Position numbers and translations under genes: made by a program. This document shows positions 1-23,468 of a stretch of 64,000 nucleotides of DNA, piece by piece. Each line of letters opens with the position of its first letter. Positions within the stretch are counted from its first letter, which is position 1. This DNA comes from Metaphire vulgaris (Eukaryota > Annelida > Clitellata > Crassiclitellata > Megascolecidae), in assembly GCA_018105865.1 (NCBI GenBank), contig CM030833.1, forward strand, positions 30,843,140 through 30,907,139, written 5' to 3'. The notes under the pieces were generated by a model. That model was given only the letters and a program-made list of their open reading frames with translations. It did no database searches and was not told where the DNA came from.

Positions 1-39
1 CTGATTGGTCGAGGAGATTCAGTCTACTTCTACCGGATG

Positions 40-40
<1 letters not shown>

Positions 41-70
<30 letters not shown>
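41..70. repeat. (ACG)10 microsatellite
   Basis: Ten uninterrupted ACG units. Reading frames through it give only homopolymeric residues, so I do not call a gene here. Confidence 0.95.
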
Positions 71-71
<1 letters not shown>

Positions 72-738
72 GAAAAGACGGAAGGAGTAAGAGCCCAATA
101 ATACATATTCTACTTCGATCAGTCCTATATATAAGGAGGCAGGCGGTCGGTCGGTCGGACTACTTACTCCCACCCAAAACTTGTAGACCGCCAATGCAAG
201 TGGGAAGGTCGGATGACTATAAATCAGAATGTTTGATCTTCTTAACCCTAATCCTCCAAAACCTCACCAAATAGAAGATTACCTGTAACAATAGCGTTTT
301 TCTAAACTTATTCATCCACTTATTGCGTGTTAAGTAGCGTCTGTCCCTTTTAGCAACAAAATATTCTAATTTGTTGATTGCGAGTAAGAGACCATTTCTC
401 TCGAATGACGCATCTGCATGGCACGTTATAGATTGGCGCTATAGAAGTCGATGATTTGATTAGATTAATTCAAAACATTGCAGTAGGCAATGTGCAATAG
501 CAATAGTAATTTTATGAACATATCAGTCCAAATTCAAGTAATTACCTCACGACATTTTCGACCTCTGATAGTTTCAGATCTAGGTTTGAAACACACCTTG
601 TCCAATTAGCATTTCATCCATAGTCTGTCTTGCTGTTTCCCTCTGACTGATCTCTGGAATGACCTGGTCTCTTGCTGACGGATTTGAAGGACCATCGATT
701 GATACCCTCGGGTATTATAAATGGTGCTATAGAAGTGC
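71..738. other. Anonymous sequence
   Basis: No convincing exon seen. It contains one short stretch resembling an L2-type tail (GGCGCTATAGAAGT near 434) and a second one (GGTGCTATAGAAGT near 723) that runs directly into the next AAT array. Confidence 0.5.
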
Positions 739-923
<185 letters not shown>

Positions 924-1001
924 TTCAGTATTTCCTTTTCCTAACTCCTCAGACTTCAGCATTTTAAAATGCCGATTGTGTTCAAAATGTGGTAATAATA
1001 A

Positions 1002-1054
1002 TAATGTGATTTTAAGTGGTTTAAGAGGCTAAGTAAGCCTGTGTGAAAACCACT
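1002..1054 (+). repeat. Hairpin module next to AAT repeat (copy 1)
   Basis: Follows an AAT run. AGTGGTTT at 1015-1022 pairs with AAACCACT at 1047-1054, and AGGCT at 1026-1030 pairs with AGCCT at 1036-1040. The same module occurs near 24860, 29420 (reverse) and 38105 (reverse), each time touching an AAT/ATT array, so it looks like the end of a dispersed element. Confidence 0.65.
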
Positions 1055-1238
1055 GATGTAACCATGGTACTGGCAACGAATGTTCTCGAAATAATTTCTT
1101 TTAGACTATCGTAATACTCTTCGCAGACATTTGTTGACCTGCTGATTAAAGCAATCTGGTAGTCTGTTCCTGCCTCTCATTAGGTTAAGGGACTTCTTCT
1201 AGCGCTTTAATATCTTGACGCTGTTTCATTGCCCTCAG

Positions 1239-1425
1239 TTCAACGACCAAGAAAAACGAAGATGACGACGAAGACAGCGATTACTACACCGATGACGTCA
1301 TAGTGCCGAGGCGAGAAGCTCCAGAACGCCACCTGTTGTCGAACCTGTTTCCTCTTCAGACGCATTCGTCTGCTAACGAATCTTCTAGACTACGTCAGAG
1401 AAACCTTAAAAAACCACGTGACTGA
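1239..1425 (+). CDS. Last coding exon of an unrecognised gene
   Basis: The acceptor ...TTGCCCTCAG precedes 1239. One nucleotide completes a codon, then 61 codons run to TGA at 1423-1425. The peptide is strongly acidic at first (KNEDDDEDSDYYTDD) and basic at the end (RLRQRNLKKPRD), with no methionine, which is why it is easily overlooked. A canonical AATAAA lies 141 bp after the stop. Acidic codon choice, a clean frame and a poly(A) signal favour a true 3' exon. I do not recognise the family and could not find the preceding exon between 1 and 1200, where a donor ending with two bases of a codon is needed. Confidence 0.6.
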
Positions 1426-1565
1426 CTTTGATTCGCACAAGAAAAGGAAAAATTTGTTGCATAATTAGCAGCAAGACTACATTAAATGATTTGTGGGGTA
1501 GGCTAGTTACTGTTGTTGCCGCTGTACATTTTGCCAGTTAGGGTGAGAAAGTAACATTTTGGCCC

Positions 1566-1571
1566 AATAAA
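1566..1571 (+). promoter_or_regulatory. Poly(A) signal AATAAA
   Basis: AATAAA 141 bp downstream of the stop codon at 1423-1425; probably ends the transcript containing that exon. Confidence 0.5.
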
Positions 1572-3008
1572 AGTTTTATCCTAAAGATATGGCGAATTGT
1601 TTGATCTATCATCAAATAACTCAAAACATGCAGCAGCAGCTAGTAGATAGGAGCTGACGAATGTTGTCATGTGTTCTTTCAATATTAAACCCAATCGTTG
1701 TAATGCTCTGATAGGAGAAAACTCCGTGCGACATTCGATCGACGGATGCAAATCTCAATTTCTTCGATAATTATTCCTTTGAGAAACTAAATTCTAAAGT
1801 AAATTCCTCATATACTAACTGCTTTGTCAAGCATATTCAGCTTTTCTAAGGATAGCTTAATATTGTTGAGAGCGTGCCTTACTCATTGACGGCCATTAAT
1901 CAGAATTAGTTAAAACGGATATAAGTGTCCGCTGACATTTCATTCGAGAGTCCATTTCACTCAGTTACAGCTTCTCGTTGACGTTGAGTGTGGGAGGAGG
2001 GGTGATGATGGTTAAGGGAACGTACAAATCTTCAGGTGATTTTTCCGTCCCTTGAAAGGAGAAATCGTCTCTTCTGTTTGTTCATCTATCGAAGGATATG
2101 TTTGCCAACTGATAAGCGCGACTTTTCCGTTGCCCATTTTCGCCGATGGAACCATCAAAATCCGGCTGAAATAATTGAGTGAGGAGCTGATTGTGGCGCA
2201 GAGGGGGAAGTCAGCGGTTGATTTTCTGTCTCCATTAAGGTTCTAGACATCTTATGCCATTCTGACCGCTTAGGATTTGAAATGAATGGTTCTAAATGAC
2301 CGTTGAATTCAATGACAGTTCTTAACACGTCGTTTCTTAGGCAACTATGGTTTTCAGAATACAACCCGAGTTCTCCTGAGTGCACGAAGCACTAATTTCC
2401 TTATTGCTGAAACGAGATTTCGAGTCAGTCGACCCCCTATCTTCTGCAATGCTCTTTACCGAAGCATATACGTAATTCAGCAACTGCTGATTCCATTGCC
2501 TTCTTTTTGAAACGACCTAAAACTCATCTCTTTATCGATTTGCTGTCATCACAGTGGGAGCGCTTCTGAGTGATTCTTCAGAAGAGGCGCCTTGCAAATA
2601 TTCTATTACATTACTTTACACGCCACAAAATCATCCTTAAAATAACAGCTGCGCTTGACGTTAATGCATGGTCAATCGCGGTTATATTTAATGGTAAAGC
2701 GCAACTTCTGCTGTTTCGTAATACTCTGTATTAGGCGCCTATCTTTCACCTATTCTAAGGCAGTCTGTGATTCTCCGATCAATCATCGCCAGATTGTAAC
2801 CGTCATTCTTTTCTGAAAATAATCTACAATCTAAAAAGATAACGCTTTTGTTGAAACGGTCACCTACTCATTTTCAAGCAGCGCCTCTAACGTATTAGTC
2901 CATTGGGCGGACATTAGGTCAAATGTCAGTTTATTATAAGTTCATCACTTCGTCAATGATGTCAAATGCACAGGACACCTCATGGATCATGAAGCCATGC
3001 AACCATAG
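1572..3008. other. Anonymous intergenic sequence with one L2-like tail
   Basis: No exon found. At 2559-2620 there is an L2/SINE-type 3' tail: GAGCGCTTCTGAGTG and CAGAAGAGGCGCC form a hairpin, followed by an AAATATTCTATTACATTAC-type end. The same tail is seen in reverse at 59918-59997. Confidence 0.5.
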
Positions 3009-3308
3009 GCGTCAATCGCGAAACGGTCCTGGAGTCCGGACCCTCACAAAAATTTGGTTGCGAGGGTCCAATGCCTTATGGACCCTCACAACCAAATTTT
3101 TGTGAAATCTGAATACATCTATATTTTACCGTTGTACTATTATTTAATAAATTGTTGTGCTGGAGAGATAATACACGTAGATATTATCAGCAAATGATAT
3201 TTTGGAACACTAATAAGTAATAAGAATTATACTAAAAGGGTTAGGATTAGGGTTAGGGTTAGGCACAACAACAGGTGGACCCTCACAACTTTTACTACAG
3301 ATTGACGC
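3009..3308. mobile_element. Possible MITE with 9-bp terminal inverted repeats
   Basis: GCGTCAATC at 3009-3017 is the reverse complement of GATTGACGC at 3300-3308. Inside, 26-bp arms at 3044-3069 and 3080-3105 form a near-perfect hairpin with a 10-bp loop, and GGACCCTCACAAC occurs again near 3277. A TTAGGG-like tract sits at 3238-3263. No target-site duplication is clear, so the call is tentative. Confidence 0.4.
3238..3263 (+). repeat. Interstitial telomere-like TTAGGG tract
   Basis: Four imperfect TTAGGG units. Similar short tracts occur at 6014-6030, 7247-7262 and, in both orientations, 35193-35250. Confidence 0.7.
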
Positions 3309-4374
3309 TAATGCCTGAAACCGCCATATGCAAATGAGACTGAAATTAGTGCCTTATTTAGTCTCATAGTAACTGTTACCTGGACAGCGATTTCGAGAGC
3401 CGCGCTTGTTATCTTAGACAAAGGCTATTGAGGAGATGAGTGTCGGAGTGAGTCAGTCGGTTGACAAGTAAGGTCGTGGCTTCTGTCGCGTAACTGCCTT
3501 GAGCGGTCACGTGGTGTGCTTTGTACACATTACTGATAACGCGACTGTATCCGTGTACTAAGCGTACACAGTGACAGATACGATCATGTGCATTGCCATA
3601 TCTAATGTAATTAAGCAATGCAGCTGCGTTCATTTCAGGCATTGGATGAGAAATTAGGCTTTAACTTAGACCGTCGATTCTATGCAATTGGACTCATTGA
3701 CGAAACTGAAGATTCTATAACGCTTGAGACCGCAATAAATAATGTTATCTAGACATCTATAATTATTAATATTCGAAGCCCGTTACTTGACAAATACAGG
3801 CTGAGACAGGAGACTTCGACGTCAAATGCTCCGTTGTGTAACTAATCTCATAATTTTTAGACAACGGACTTAATGCACTTATGCAGATTTAAGCCCGAGT
3901 GGCTATTAGCCATTAGGCTTGGCCATAAATGCCCTGAGACAATCGAGGCTACACAGTAATATTAAAGAGCTGTCTGCTGCAGCATTTGACGAGATAGACA
4001 AACTCTATGTTAGGTCTTTGAACCAGCCTTTGCTGCAATAATTATTAAGTGCAGTCGCTGACGGATTTTAGTCGATATAAATATAAACAGGGAAAGTCAT
4101 GAGCTTAATTATTGAACTCTCATGAATTTGAGTCTAATAATTTGCGCTGAAATTATTTGCGTTATCGATTCACCTTCTCTTATAATTTAGCAGCTAAATC
4201 CATACAATGTGGTAAGTTGTGAATAGCATATTGTGACGAAATTATTATAACAGTTAAGATAGACGAGCCTAAGGTCCAATAATAAAGATTAGATAAAGTA
4301 TAGAAGTCTTTTATAAGTATAGTTTCCCCAGCAGTCGTTAGGTGACGCTGATGCTAAAGTAGATAGTTAATAGA

Positions 4375-4377
<3 letters not shown>
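3309..4377. other. Anonymous AT-rich sequence
   Basis: No exon, RNA gene or recognisable element end seen on either strand. Confidence 0.4.

Positions 4378-4462
<85 letters not shown>
4378..4462. repeat. (AAT)n microsatellite
   Basis: About 28 uninterrupted AAT units. Confidence 0.95.
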
Positions 4463-6226
4463 GTTCTAAGAAATAAATTTAAATAATAAAAGAGAAAAAT
4501 AAATTTGATGACATTTGATGACTCCCATTTCTTCTTTTCAGATTTTTTACTAGATTGATTCGAAGAAAACTGACGTGTTTCCGGTACATGAACGACCGGT
4601 TGGCTGGAATGTCTTAACAAGTACTCGGTCGCCAGTAGCTATGAGTATTACATCAGGTACTGCTCGACACATTGAACGGCAGTGTCTTATGTGATAATCA
4701 CAGAGACATGACGACGGTCACTTCCTATCAAGACGACTCTTCGACTGACGTCGATCAAACAGTAATCGCTTCGAAAAAACTGATGAAAATGAACAGACGA
4801 TGAGCGACAACTCCAGTGGGGGACTTAGGGGCAAACTATGACAGCGTCCCTGGCGTCAAAGTGTCAAGTAATCCAGTGTGTCCATTATAGAGCAATGTTA
4901 AATGAACCGGATGAATGTTCTGGCGTCGTTGAGTCCGTCGCCAGGCGACTGCACAGTAATCGGAAGAGAGAAAGGCAGAGGGGAAAAGGCGAACGACAGA
5001 GGAAGCGTTCATAAGATTTGTGACCAATATATTGTCTCTGTGGTGAGGAGAATGTCTCTAATAGTAGGAATACAGTACAGTACATACAGTTCCGACACCT
5101 ACTATGACCTAATTATGACCTATAATCTGTGACCTAATTATGGCCTGGTCGACATTAACACTGACAACAGTTAAGGCAACGCATTGAAATCGTTTTCTCA
5201 AGTTACGGATTTTGATAACTAGATATTTAGGCTAAATTCCTGTTAAACAAAAATGTATTATCAACTTATGTTCATCCGAAATAACACGACGGCATTCCAA
5301 CTCATTTTTTATTTTAAGTTACTAAGGGCTAATAATTATTCTACTGTATATGAACTTGAGTTGGAGGCAATCAACATGAAACTGTTGCTTTTGCTTGTTT
5401 CTGTTGCTGCTTGATTAATAATTTCTATTTCCCACTGTAATTAACAATCATAGGCTAAATCATGAAAAGCTGCGCACTGATGGGCCGATGCCGATTGTCA
5501 AGTAGCCGATACGGATTAACGGCCACTGGACCGATAATCAGTACCGGCCGATTATTGATGCACCTGTACGCTAACTGTATCGACTCAACTGACAATCATG
5601 CCTGCTCTCTTCATCGGTTTCGCTCAAATCCCACAGCTCAGTTCCGAGCGCCAATAGTTCACCCGACTCCGGTGTCCCTCGTGGCTATACACGCTAATGA
5701 CAATTTAACAGGAAAATATTCAAATGCGTTTATTTAAGCGTATATAACTGTTAGATTTTCATGGTCTTAACTTTTTGGCTAAAAATATATAATCGATAAC
5801 AGTTCTATACTCATACATGCATCGCTCCTTCGCAGAGTAAAAGTCTCAACTGTCTTTCATAAATCGCATAGGCCTATCTGAATTCGGTTAAAATGCAATA
5901 ATCATTCTGAATTTCAATCTTATGTTTAGTGTCGATATAGATTTATTTGAAAACGAGGCTAATGAACTGAAAAGGTTTTGAATTACCGATGATTCGATTA
6001 CTGTCTCGGACCGTTAGGGTTAGGGTTAGCACCCTACAAGACAACGCTTCATCAGAATACTTGCCCGTAATCATTGAAAATCAATTGAAACTTGGTCAAT
6101 TTGAAATCATGAGGTATCAATGCACGTTGGACATTTCAGGCGAATGAAGAGTAATGTAGCGACAATAGAAGCAAGACGAATGAAAATGAACAGAGACAGA
6201 CCAAGGCTCAAAGCATCGAGAAATCA

Positions 6227-6229
<3 letters not shown>
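4463..6229. other. Anonymous sequence
   Basis: Several open stretches on both strands (for example 5462-5737 plus) lack splice sites, domain motifs or homology I can recognise. A short TTAGGG tract is at 6014-6030. Confidence 0.4.

Positions 6230-6280
<51 letters not shown>
6230..6280. repeat. (AG)n microsatellite
   Basis: About 25 uninterrupted AG units. Confidence 0.95.
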
Positions 6281-6282
<2 letters not shown>

Positions 6283-6444
6283 TTTCACTTGGACGGACGG
6301 TACAGGTGATGACGATGATTGTTCGGTCCACTTTGAAATATATAAACAATTATGTGGGACTTGACGTATACATTATTTGAGCAGCGCTTGCAACAATTAT
6401 TAAGCGGTTGATGATCGTTTCTCGATACAAATATTTTTGCGGTG

Positions 6445-6690
6445 CAGTGGCGGTTCCAAGAATTCTTCGTAAGGGGATGCAAGAATTTTTTTAGGAAGTT
6501 AGTAGGGGATGCAATGAATCTATAGGGAGTTGGTGGGGGATGAAATGAAATCCCGGAAAAGAATGACAATGAAAAGAGATCATCAGCTCTATTTTGTGTA
6601 CAGATACAGAGCGTCAAACGCTGCTGACAAGCAAAGAAGAAGCCCTGTGGGGATGCATCCCCAGTCATCCCCAACGTGGAACCGCCACTG
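6445..6690. mobile_element. Non-autonomous hAT element
   Basis: Ends CAGTGGCGGTTCCA and TGGAACCGCCACTG are perfect 14-bp inverted repeats. They are flanked by 8-bp duplications TTGCGGTG / CTGCGGTG (7 of 8). CAGTG ends with 8-bp duplications are diagnostic of hAT. At 246 bp there is no room for a transposase. It carries the motif TGACAAGCAAAG at 6624-6635. Confidence 0.9.
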
Positions 6691-7057
6691 CTGCGGTGAA
6701 TATTTAAGATTCTTTCTTCTTCGAGAAAATCGCCGAAAGACCTCGTTTCTTTTTCTTTTCCTTGTCTTTGCAGCGCAGTTCAACGCCTTCAGATTCCTAA
6801 AAACCAATTCAAAATAATTATGTCAGCATAAAAACAGGACACAGAGACGGCTCAAGCCCCAAGGAGAGAATCCATTACTTTTAGTCGAAAATACAAAATT
6901 TTCAATATCTTTCAAACAATTTTAGAAATCTGACGGAATGTCTGACCTGTTTATGGACGTCTTTTTCGTTGACTGAAATCGACTTCTGCATTTTACTCGA
7001 CTTCGATGCAGAAACTGACAGAGTTCCAAGAGCAAGTGGTTAACAGTTGGAACACTA

Positions 7058-7200
7058 TGAAATTTTAAGCAGGACCGGTCCTAGCCAAAATGGCCCCCCA
7101 CAGGCAAAGCATACATTCTGGATTCCTCTGCTCCTCCCCACTCGGACCCCCTGTGACATCACGGTTACCTCCCCCCAAATGATGAATCAGCCAAAACATT
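7058..7200. mobile_element. hAT-like end, truncated
   Basis: CAGGACCGGTCCTAGCC near 7062 looks like a hAT left terminus followed by GGCCCCCCACAGGCAAAGC-type sequence. I found no matching right end. Confidence 0.3.
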
Positions 7201-7348
7201 GCGCTAAAACAGAGTTATTTTAGATAGAGTATTTTGCTATTATACCGTTAGGGTTAGGGTTAAATTGTTAGCAATAAATGAGTACAACAGCAATTGGAAC
7301 ATTGTTATCTTTCACAACAGGGATACATACACCGTAAAAGATTTTGGC

Positions 7349-7598
7349 AATCGTCGTTAAAGCGAAACGTTCAGTAATGTCTAGTATTGACGGAACGGCC
7401 ATTTCCCGACATGATTGCAGAGACCGCTCATCTATCCCAAGTACGACTGTCTCCATACCATTAGCTTCACAGAGACTAGAGGTTGAGAACATCGAGAACA
7501 ACTGGAAAATAGGCAATAGGTGCATAAATAGCGCGTGATTCTATGGCTGGTAAGACTCCGGTGTTTTGCTATTGATAAAGCATTTATGACATAGAAAA
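7349..7598. repeat. 250-bp direct duplication, copy 1
   Basis: Nearly identical to 8668-8919, with about five differences including a 2-bp indel. On the minus strand it stays open: after a good acceptor (TATTTTCCAG) it reads about 60 residues including MFSTSSLCEANGMETVVLGI, and that frame continues beyond the copy boundary to 7268. I do not recognise the peptide. The longer open frame here suggests this copy may be the original. Confidence 0.85.
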
Positions 7599-7689
7599 GT
7601 GGACGCTAGTGTTCGACTGGACTGGGTTTTAGTTTAGTTTAAATAGTTCGAAAGCCAAACTTTGTCCTTTTTCACGCTGTCTTCTGTTT

Positions 7690-7937
7690 GTTTTCTTTTC
7701 CTGTGAGACTGAGCACCCGATAACTTGTAACGCGCTTCATTATATGGTTCGAGTTTGACCTAATTTGATGTTTTTTATTGATGGGCCTGCCTCCGTAAGC
7801 GAGCGTTTTGAATTTAAATGAAAATAGGCGTTGTAGTTGCATTTCTTCGTAAAATGGCACGGATGGGCGTCCCTTGGATAGTGGCGCCCTAGGAAACTGC
7901 CTGTTTTGCCTGTTTTCTGTTTCTAAGGCGGCCCTGA
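7690..7937. mobile_element. hAT-like right end, truncated
   Basis: CTAAGGCGGCCCTG at 7923-7936 matches the hAT terminus of the element at 27944-28724. The left terminus is not visible. Confidence 0.3.
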
Positions 7938-8342
7938 CTTGACGCATTAGTCTAAAAATTCAAAAACTTAAATCTACATTCATCTAATTAGTCAGAATCG
8001 TCTGAAAGCAGTTTGCCACCTGATTAATCCGGTATCAGAGTGACGAGAAATTCAAAGTGTTTCTTAAACATCCAATTAAATTAATAGTCAAGAAATAAAA
8101 ATCTAATAATTCAGGTTACCCGAAGACGCCAGACGAAGATGTTCCCTTGCGTCAGAATCATCTGAAGCAAATGTCACTTTAACAGAAGTTTCAGCTTCTA
8201 AAAGATTAAATAAGACATATTACTTTTCGTTCAACATTTGATCCAATTTCTTGTTGATGCATCTCGCATAAAAACTAATTCAATTCTTCTAAAGGACAAA
8301 GCAGTTGAGCAAATGGCGCCATGCATTGCACAAACAATACGA

Positions 8343-8595
8343 CAGAGGTATTCAACAAAATTTCTTTAAAGGCCAAAAATTTTATGACTGGTGCTCGAAG
8401 GCCAGGTGCAAAAATTGTTTAAAATAAAAAATATAGGTCAGAAGTAATAGAAAACAGGTTGGTTGAAAACAAGATAATTAAAAATATTTCGTAAGTATTA
8501 GAAAAAGCTATTAATCATTCCAGCATCTTCGCGGGCCATTTCACATCTCCTGGCGGGCTGGATTTGGCCCGCGGGCCGACAGTTGAATACCATTG
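8343..8595. mobile_element. Non-autonomous hAT-like element
   Basis: Starts CAGAGGTATTCAACA and ends GTTGAATACCATTG, giving an imperfect 14-bp inverted repeat of hAT type. The flanks CAATACGA / GACAACGA are only partly alike, so the insertion is probably old. Confidence 0.6.
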
Positions 8596-8667
8596 GACAA
8601 CGATGTCCTTCTCAGAGAAGTAACAGGACATTTCGCCTACACTTCGGTCTTCCTACATCCATATGCG

Positions 8668-8919
8668 AATCGTCGTTAAAGCGAAACGTTCAGTAATGTC
8701 TAGTATTGACGGAACGGCCATTTCCCGACATGATTGCAGAGACCGCTCATCTATCCCAAGTACGACTGTGTCTTCATACCATTAGCCCCACAGAGACTAG
8801 AGATTGAGAACATCGAGAACAACTGGAAAATAGGCAATAGGTGCATAAATAGCGCGTGATTCTATGGCTGGTAAGACTCCGGTGTTTTGCTATTGATAAA
8901 GCATTTATGACATAGAAAA
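8668..8919. repeat. 250-bp direct duplication, copy 2
   Basis: Second copy of 7349-7598, 1.32 kb downstream in the same orientation. The 2-bp indel breaks the minus-strand frame. Confidence 0.85.
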
Positions 8920-9246
8920 CTTAATGGATTTAAGACGAATCAAGGCAAATGCAAGCACAAATACAAACTATATAAATTTGAAATTGTAGGACGACAGAAT
9001 TTGCAAGACTGTCAAACGTTATTCTTATTCTGTGCTTGCGCAGGGCTCATATGCATGGACAAAAATGTGCTGTCCGAATTCGTAAGAAACTTTAAGAATT
9101 CGTCGACATTTTGTCTAAATGGAAAAAATCGAAAGCAGTCAACAAGTCTCGTCGGTTCAGTCAGTTCTTAATAAAGGCCTTATAGGAGGCCAGATGAATG
9201 TGATCTGCACCTGTTCGAATGTAAGCCTCGGCGTGTGATTAGTAAC

Positions 9247-9250
<4 letters not shown>

Positions 9251-9299
<49 letters not shown>
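9251..9299. repeat. (GA)n microsatellite
   Basis: About 24 uninterrupted GA units just downstream of the stop codon of the adducin-like gene. Confidence 0.95.
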
Positions 9300-9304
<5 letters not shown>

Positions 9305-9328
9305 TATCATTTGCAGTGAAGATGGACT

Positions 9329-20484
<11,156 letters not shown>

Positions 20485-21061
20485 CTGTAGACAGGACAGA
20501 AAAAGAGGCTAGTTAAGAGAGTTAAAATGGAGTTCATGTATGCAGCATAATGAGCAAATTTAGGCTTGCTATCAACGCCTACAGTACGTGACAATTTCTG
20601 AAACGCCTGAAAATATACCTAACGGGAACGGTGCTGATTGTTATCCAGAAAGGGCGCTACATAAATATTTCGCTATATTACACTGTACTTAGCTTTGTAT
20701 TACTTTGTGCACAATATTTACACGAGTAACCACGTTTTTCTTATAAATCCTCTTTACACGCTAAATACTTGAAAAGCTACTACACATACGAACACGTCCC
20801 CATACATACAGAGCGGGCAGATAAAATCGGTTACACCCTGTTTCATTACAAATAAATTCACAACCCCTGGCCCAAAGCGTATGAACATTTGGCGTACTTC
20901 TGCAGTGTTGCATCCTGAATGGCATGAGATGGAACTTATCCCCCTTCCTTTGTAACGGAGCTCCCTTTTTTCACGGGAATCCGGAGGTATAATCCCCGCA
21001 TAATTTCTTTTGTTCATAGTGGTTCTCACACAGGGCAGAAACACAGACAGAACCACTTTAA

Positions 21062-21125
21062 AACTTATTATTGTTATTGTTATTGTTATTGTTATTATTG
21101 TTATTGTTATTATTATTATTATTAT

Positions 21126-21159
<34 letters not shown>
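21062..21159. repeat. (TTATTG)n-(TTA)n-(TAG)n microsatellite
   Basis: A graded series of related units that leads into the CAG array. Confidence 0.9.
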
Positions 21160-21725
<566 letters not shown>

Positions 21726-21840
21726 GACAGTAGTAGTAAGACAATCACCATGCCACGACTGAGAAATTGCACAAATTCTACGATTGACACCTAGTCCCGG
21801 CCGAGCCTCACCGGGCCCGTGACTACACCATTGGCGTTTA

Positions 21841-21949
21841 AGCCATGCAGTGTACAGCCATGCAGTGTACAGCCATGCAGTGTACAGCCATGCAGTGTAC
21901 AGCCATGCAGTGTACAGCCATGCAGTGTACAGCCATGCAGTGTACAGCC
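21841..21949. repeat. 15-bp tandem repeat (AGCCATGCAGTGTAC)n
   Basis: About seven identical 15-bp units 115 bp from the CAG array. Identity between units implies recent expansion. Confidence 0.95.
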
Positions 21950-22660
21950 TCGCAGATTTTGCAGCTTGCATCCAAACTTGACGCAACTCTTCGTATAGAT
22001 TATAAAATTGCAGCGTTTATGTGAGAGTGTCCAGCATCTTGGTTCAAACTTGGGGCGTCCTGACATTTTCGACACCTCCACGATCTCCGCCTAAGATCGT
22101 GAGGGTCAGAAATCATTTATTGATTCCAAATCATATTAAATGAAAATTTTGCAAGAACTCACGTCGTTTCCATTGCATCTGAAAAGCAAATTTATTTTCT
22201 AGAAAAACTTCCGGCTTTTATTTGCTGAATATGCCTAGTCTCTGTCTTTCTCTCGCCCGACTAATCGTCTATCGCTGTTGTAGGATGCTGCGCCCAACGG
22301 AGAATCCGATGGGAGGGCGGGTCTTTTGCTGTTCGCCATCACCAGGATATCCAGCCTTTCTAGTCAGATGCAACTTATTATGTCACGTGTGCTTCAGCAC
22401 ATGAAGATGTCAATTTGTCACTGGCTCGTGTTTTGGCCAAATATCCGGGTTTAGAAAGAGAAAACATAGGACAGTCGAAGTTCAGCTTTAACAAGCGAAC
22501 TCAGCGTCTATATATAGAACATAAATTTAAATAGATAACTAGTCCTGAACACAAACAAGCTCAGTAAGTCGTTGTCATTTCGATGAAATTCTTCTTTATC
22601 GACACCTGTGTTCGACAGTGGTGCTTTCCTCGTCGCAGCCTCTGCAGGAGCCGTCTATGC

Positions 22661-23001
22661 CAGCGGTTCTCAGCCCTCTTTGCCTCGCGGACCACTTTTG
22701 AAGTTCAAAAATTTCTCGCGGACCACCTGATAATTTGAGCAGTCATCTGCTCCTAAAAAAGCGGTGATGACCTTTTGTTCTTTTTTGCTTGTTAGGCTTT
22801 TTCACGTTGAAAATGCACAGAATACACACAATATCCTTCTTGTGCTGATGACCTTGTTTTGCTCGTCGCAATTTTCAGATTTTTCACATGGAAAATATAC
22901 GACGTCTAATTTTTATTTACGTTTTCAAGACCTCCCCGCGGACCACCAAACCCCTTTTGCGGACCACCTGTGGTCCACGGACCACGGGTTGAGAACCACT
23001 G
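22661..23001. mobile_element. Non-autonomous hAT element, Charlie-like ends
   Basis: CAGCGGTTCTCAGCC and GGTTGAGAACCACTG termini; perfect 8-bp duplication GTCTATGC on both sides. Interior repeats GCGGACCACC and holds two reverse copies of the TGACAAGC-type motif (22765-22796, 22846-22868). A second right end of this type is at about 58975-59002. Confidence 0.92.
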
Positions 23002-23127
23002 GTCTATGCATCTCTTTCATCGTGCACTAGGAACTCGTCCATTCGCTAAGTGGCGAAATAATTACACTTCCATACGCCAGATGGTCAATTGAATCCATTC
23101 CCAAATGGTCATAATTGCACCTTCATT

Positions 23128-23290
23128 CGCCAGAGGGAAAGATGGCACAGTGGTAAAACTTTTGGACAGGCAAGCTGACGTGCACGGGATCGAATTCCGC
23201 TGGAGTCCCTGAAGTCGATTCGCCAAATCAGGGAGTCTTTTTAAACGGGAGAGCAGTTGGCACAAAACCTGTAATGGACCATACCTTGCA
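23128..23290 (+). repeat. tRNA-derived SINE
   Basis: TGGCACAGTGG at 23143-23153 fits the pol III A box and GGATCGAATTCC at 23187-23198 the B box, 33 bp apart as in tRNA genes. No intact tRNA fold, so a SINE head rather than a tRNA gene. Confidence 0.6.
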
Positions 23291-23378
23291 AGCAGCATCC
23301 ATTCGCTAGGTGCGCTAGTATTGATTTAAGATCGGCCGACATTTTGTTTTTCGGTCATCTGGTTTATCAATAATTGTC

Positions 23379-23468
23379 ATGGCGAATTGTTCGGCAGTTC
23401 ATTGTAATGATAGTTTTAAACGTTCTCGAAATATTTCCTTTTTTCAATTTCCGAAAGACGAAAGGTAG
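23379..23468 (+). CDS. THAP-domain N-terminus (fragment)
   Basis: ATG opens MANCSAVHCNDSFKRS then ISFFQFPKDER. The spacing M-x2-C-x4-C and the FFQFPKD segment are those of a THAP zinc finger (C2CH, DNA binding), found in THAP proteins and in P-element-type and other transposases. It ends either at TAG 23466-23468 or at a possible donor AAAG|GTAGTG. No following exon identified; may be a gene remnant or part of a transposon. Confidence 0.6.
   Translation: MANCSAVHCNDSFKRSRNISFFQFPKDER

Noticed and set aside
3238..7262. A chromosome end
   Set aside because: TTAGGG tracts are short, scattered and internal; no terminal array.
20486..20537. A hydrophobic, signal-peptide-like start before the acidic exon on the minus strand
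   Set aside because: The residues LLTSLFFCPV are the translation of a polypyrimidine tract that ends in a strong acceptor at 20485, so it is intronic.
23141..23200. A functional tRNA gene
   Set aside because: A- and B-box-like sequences are present but the arms do not pair as a cloverleaf; better read as a SINE head.
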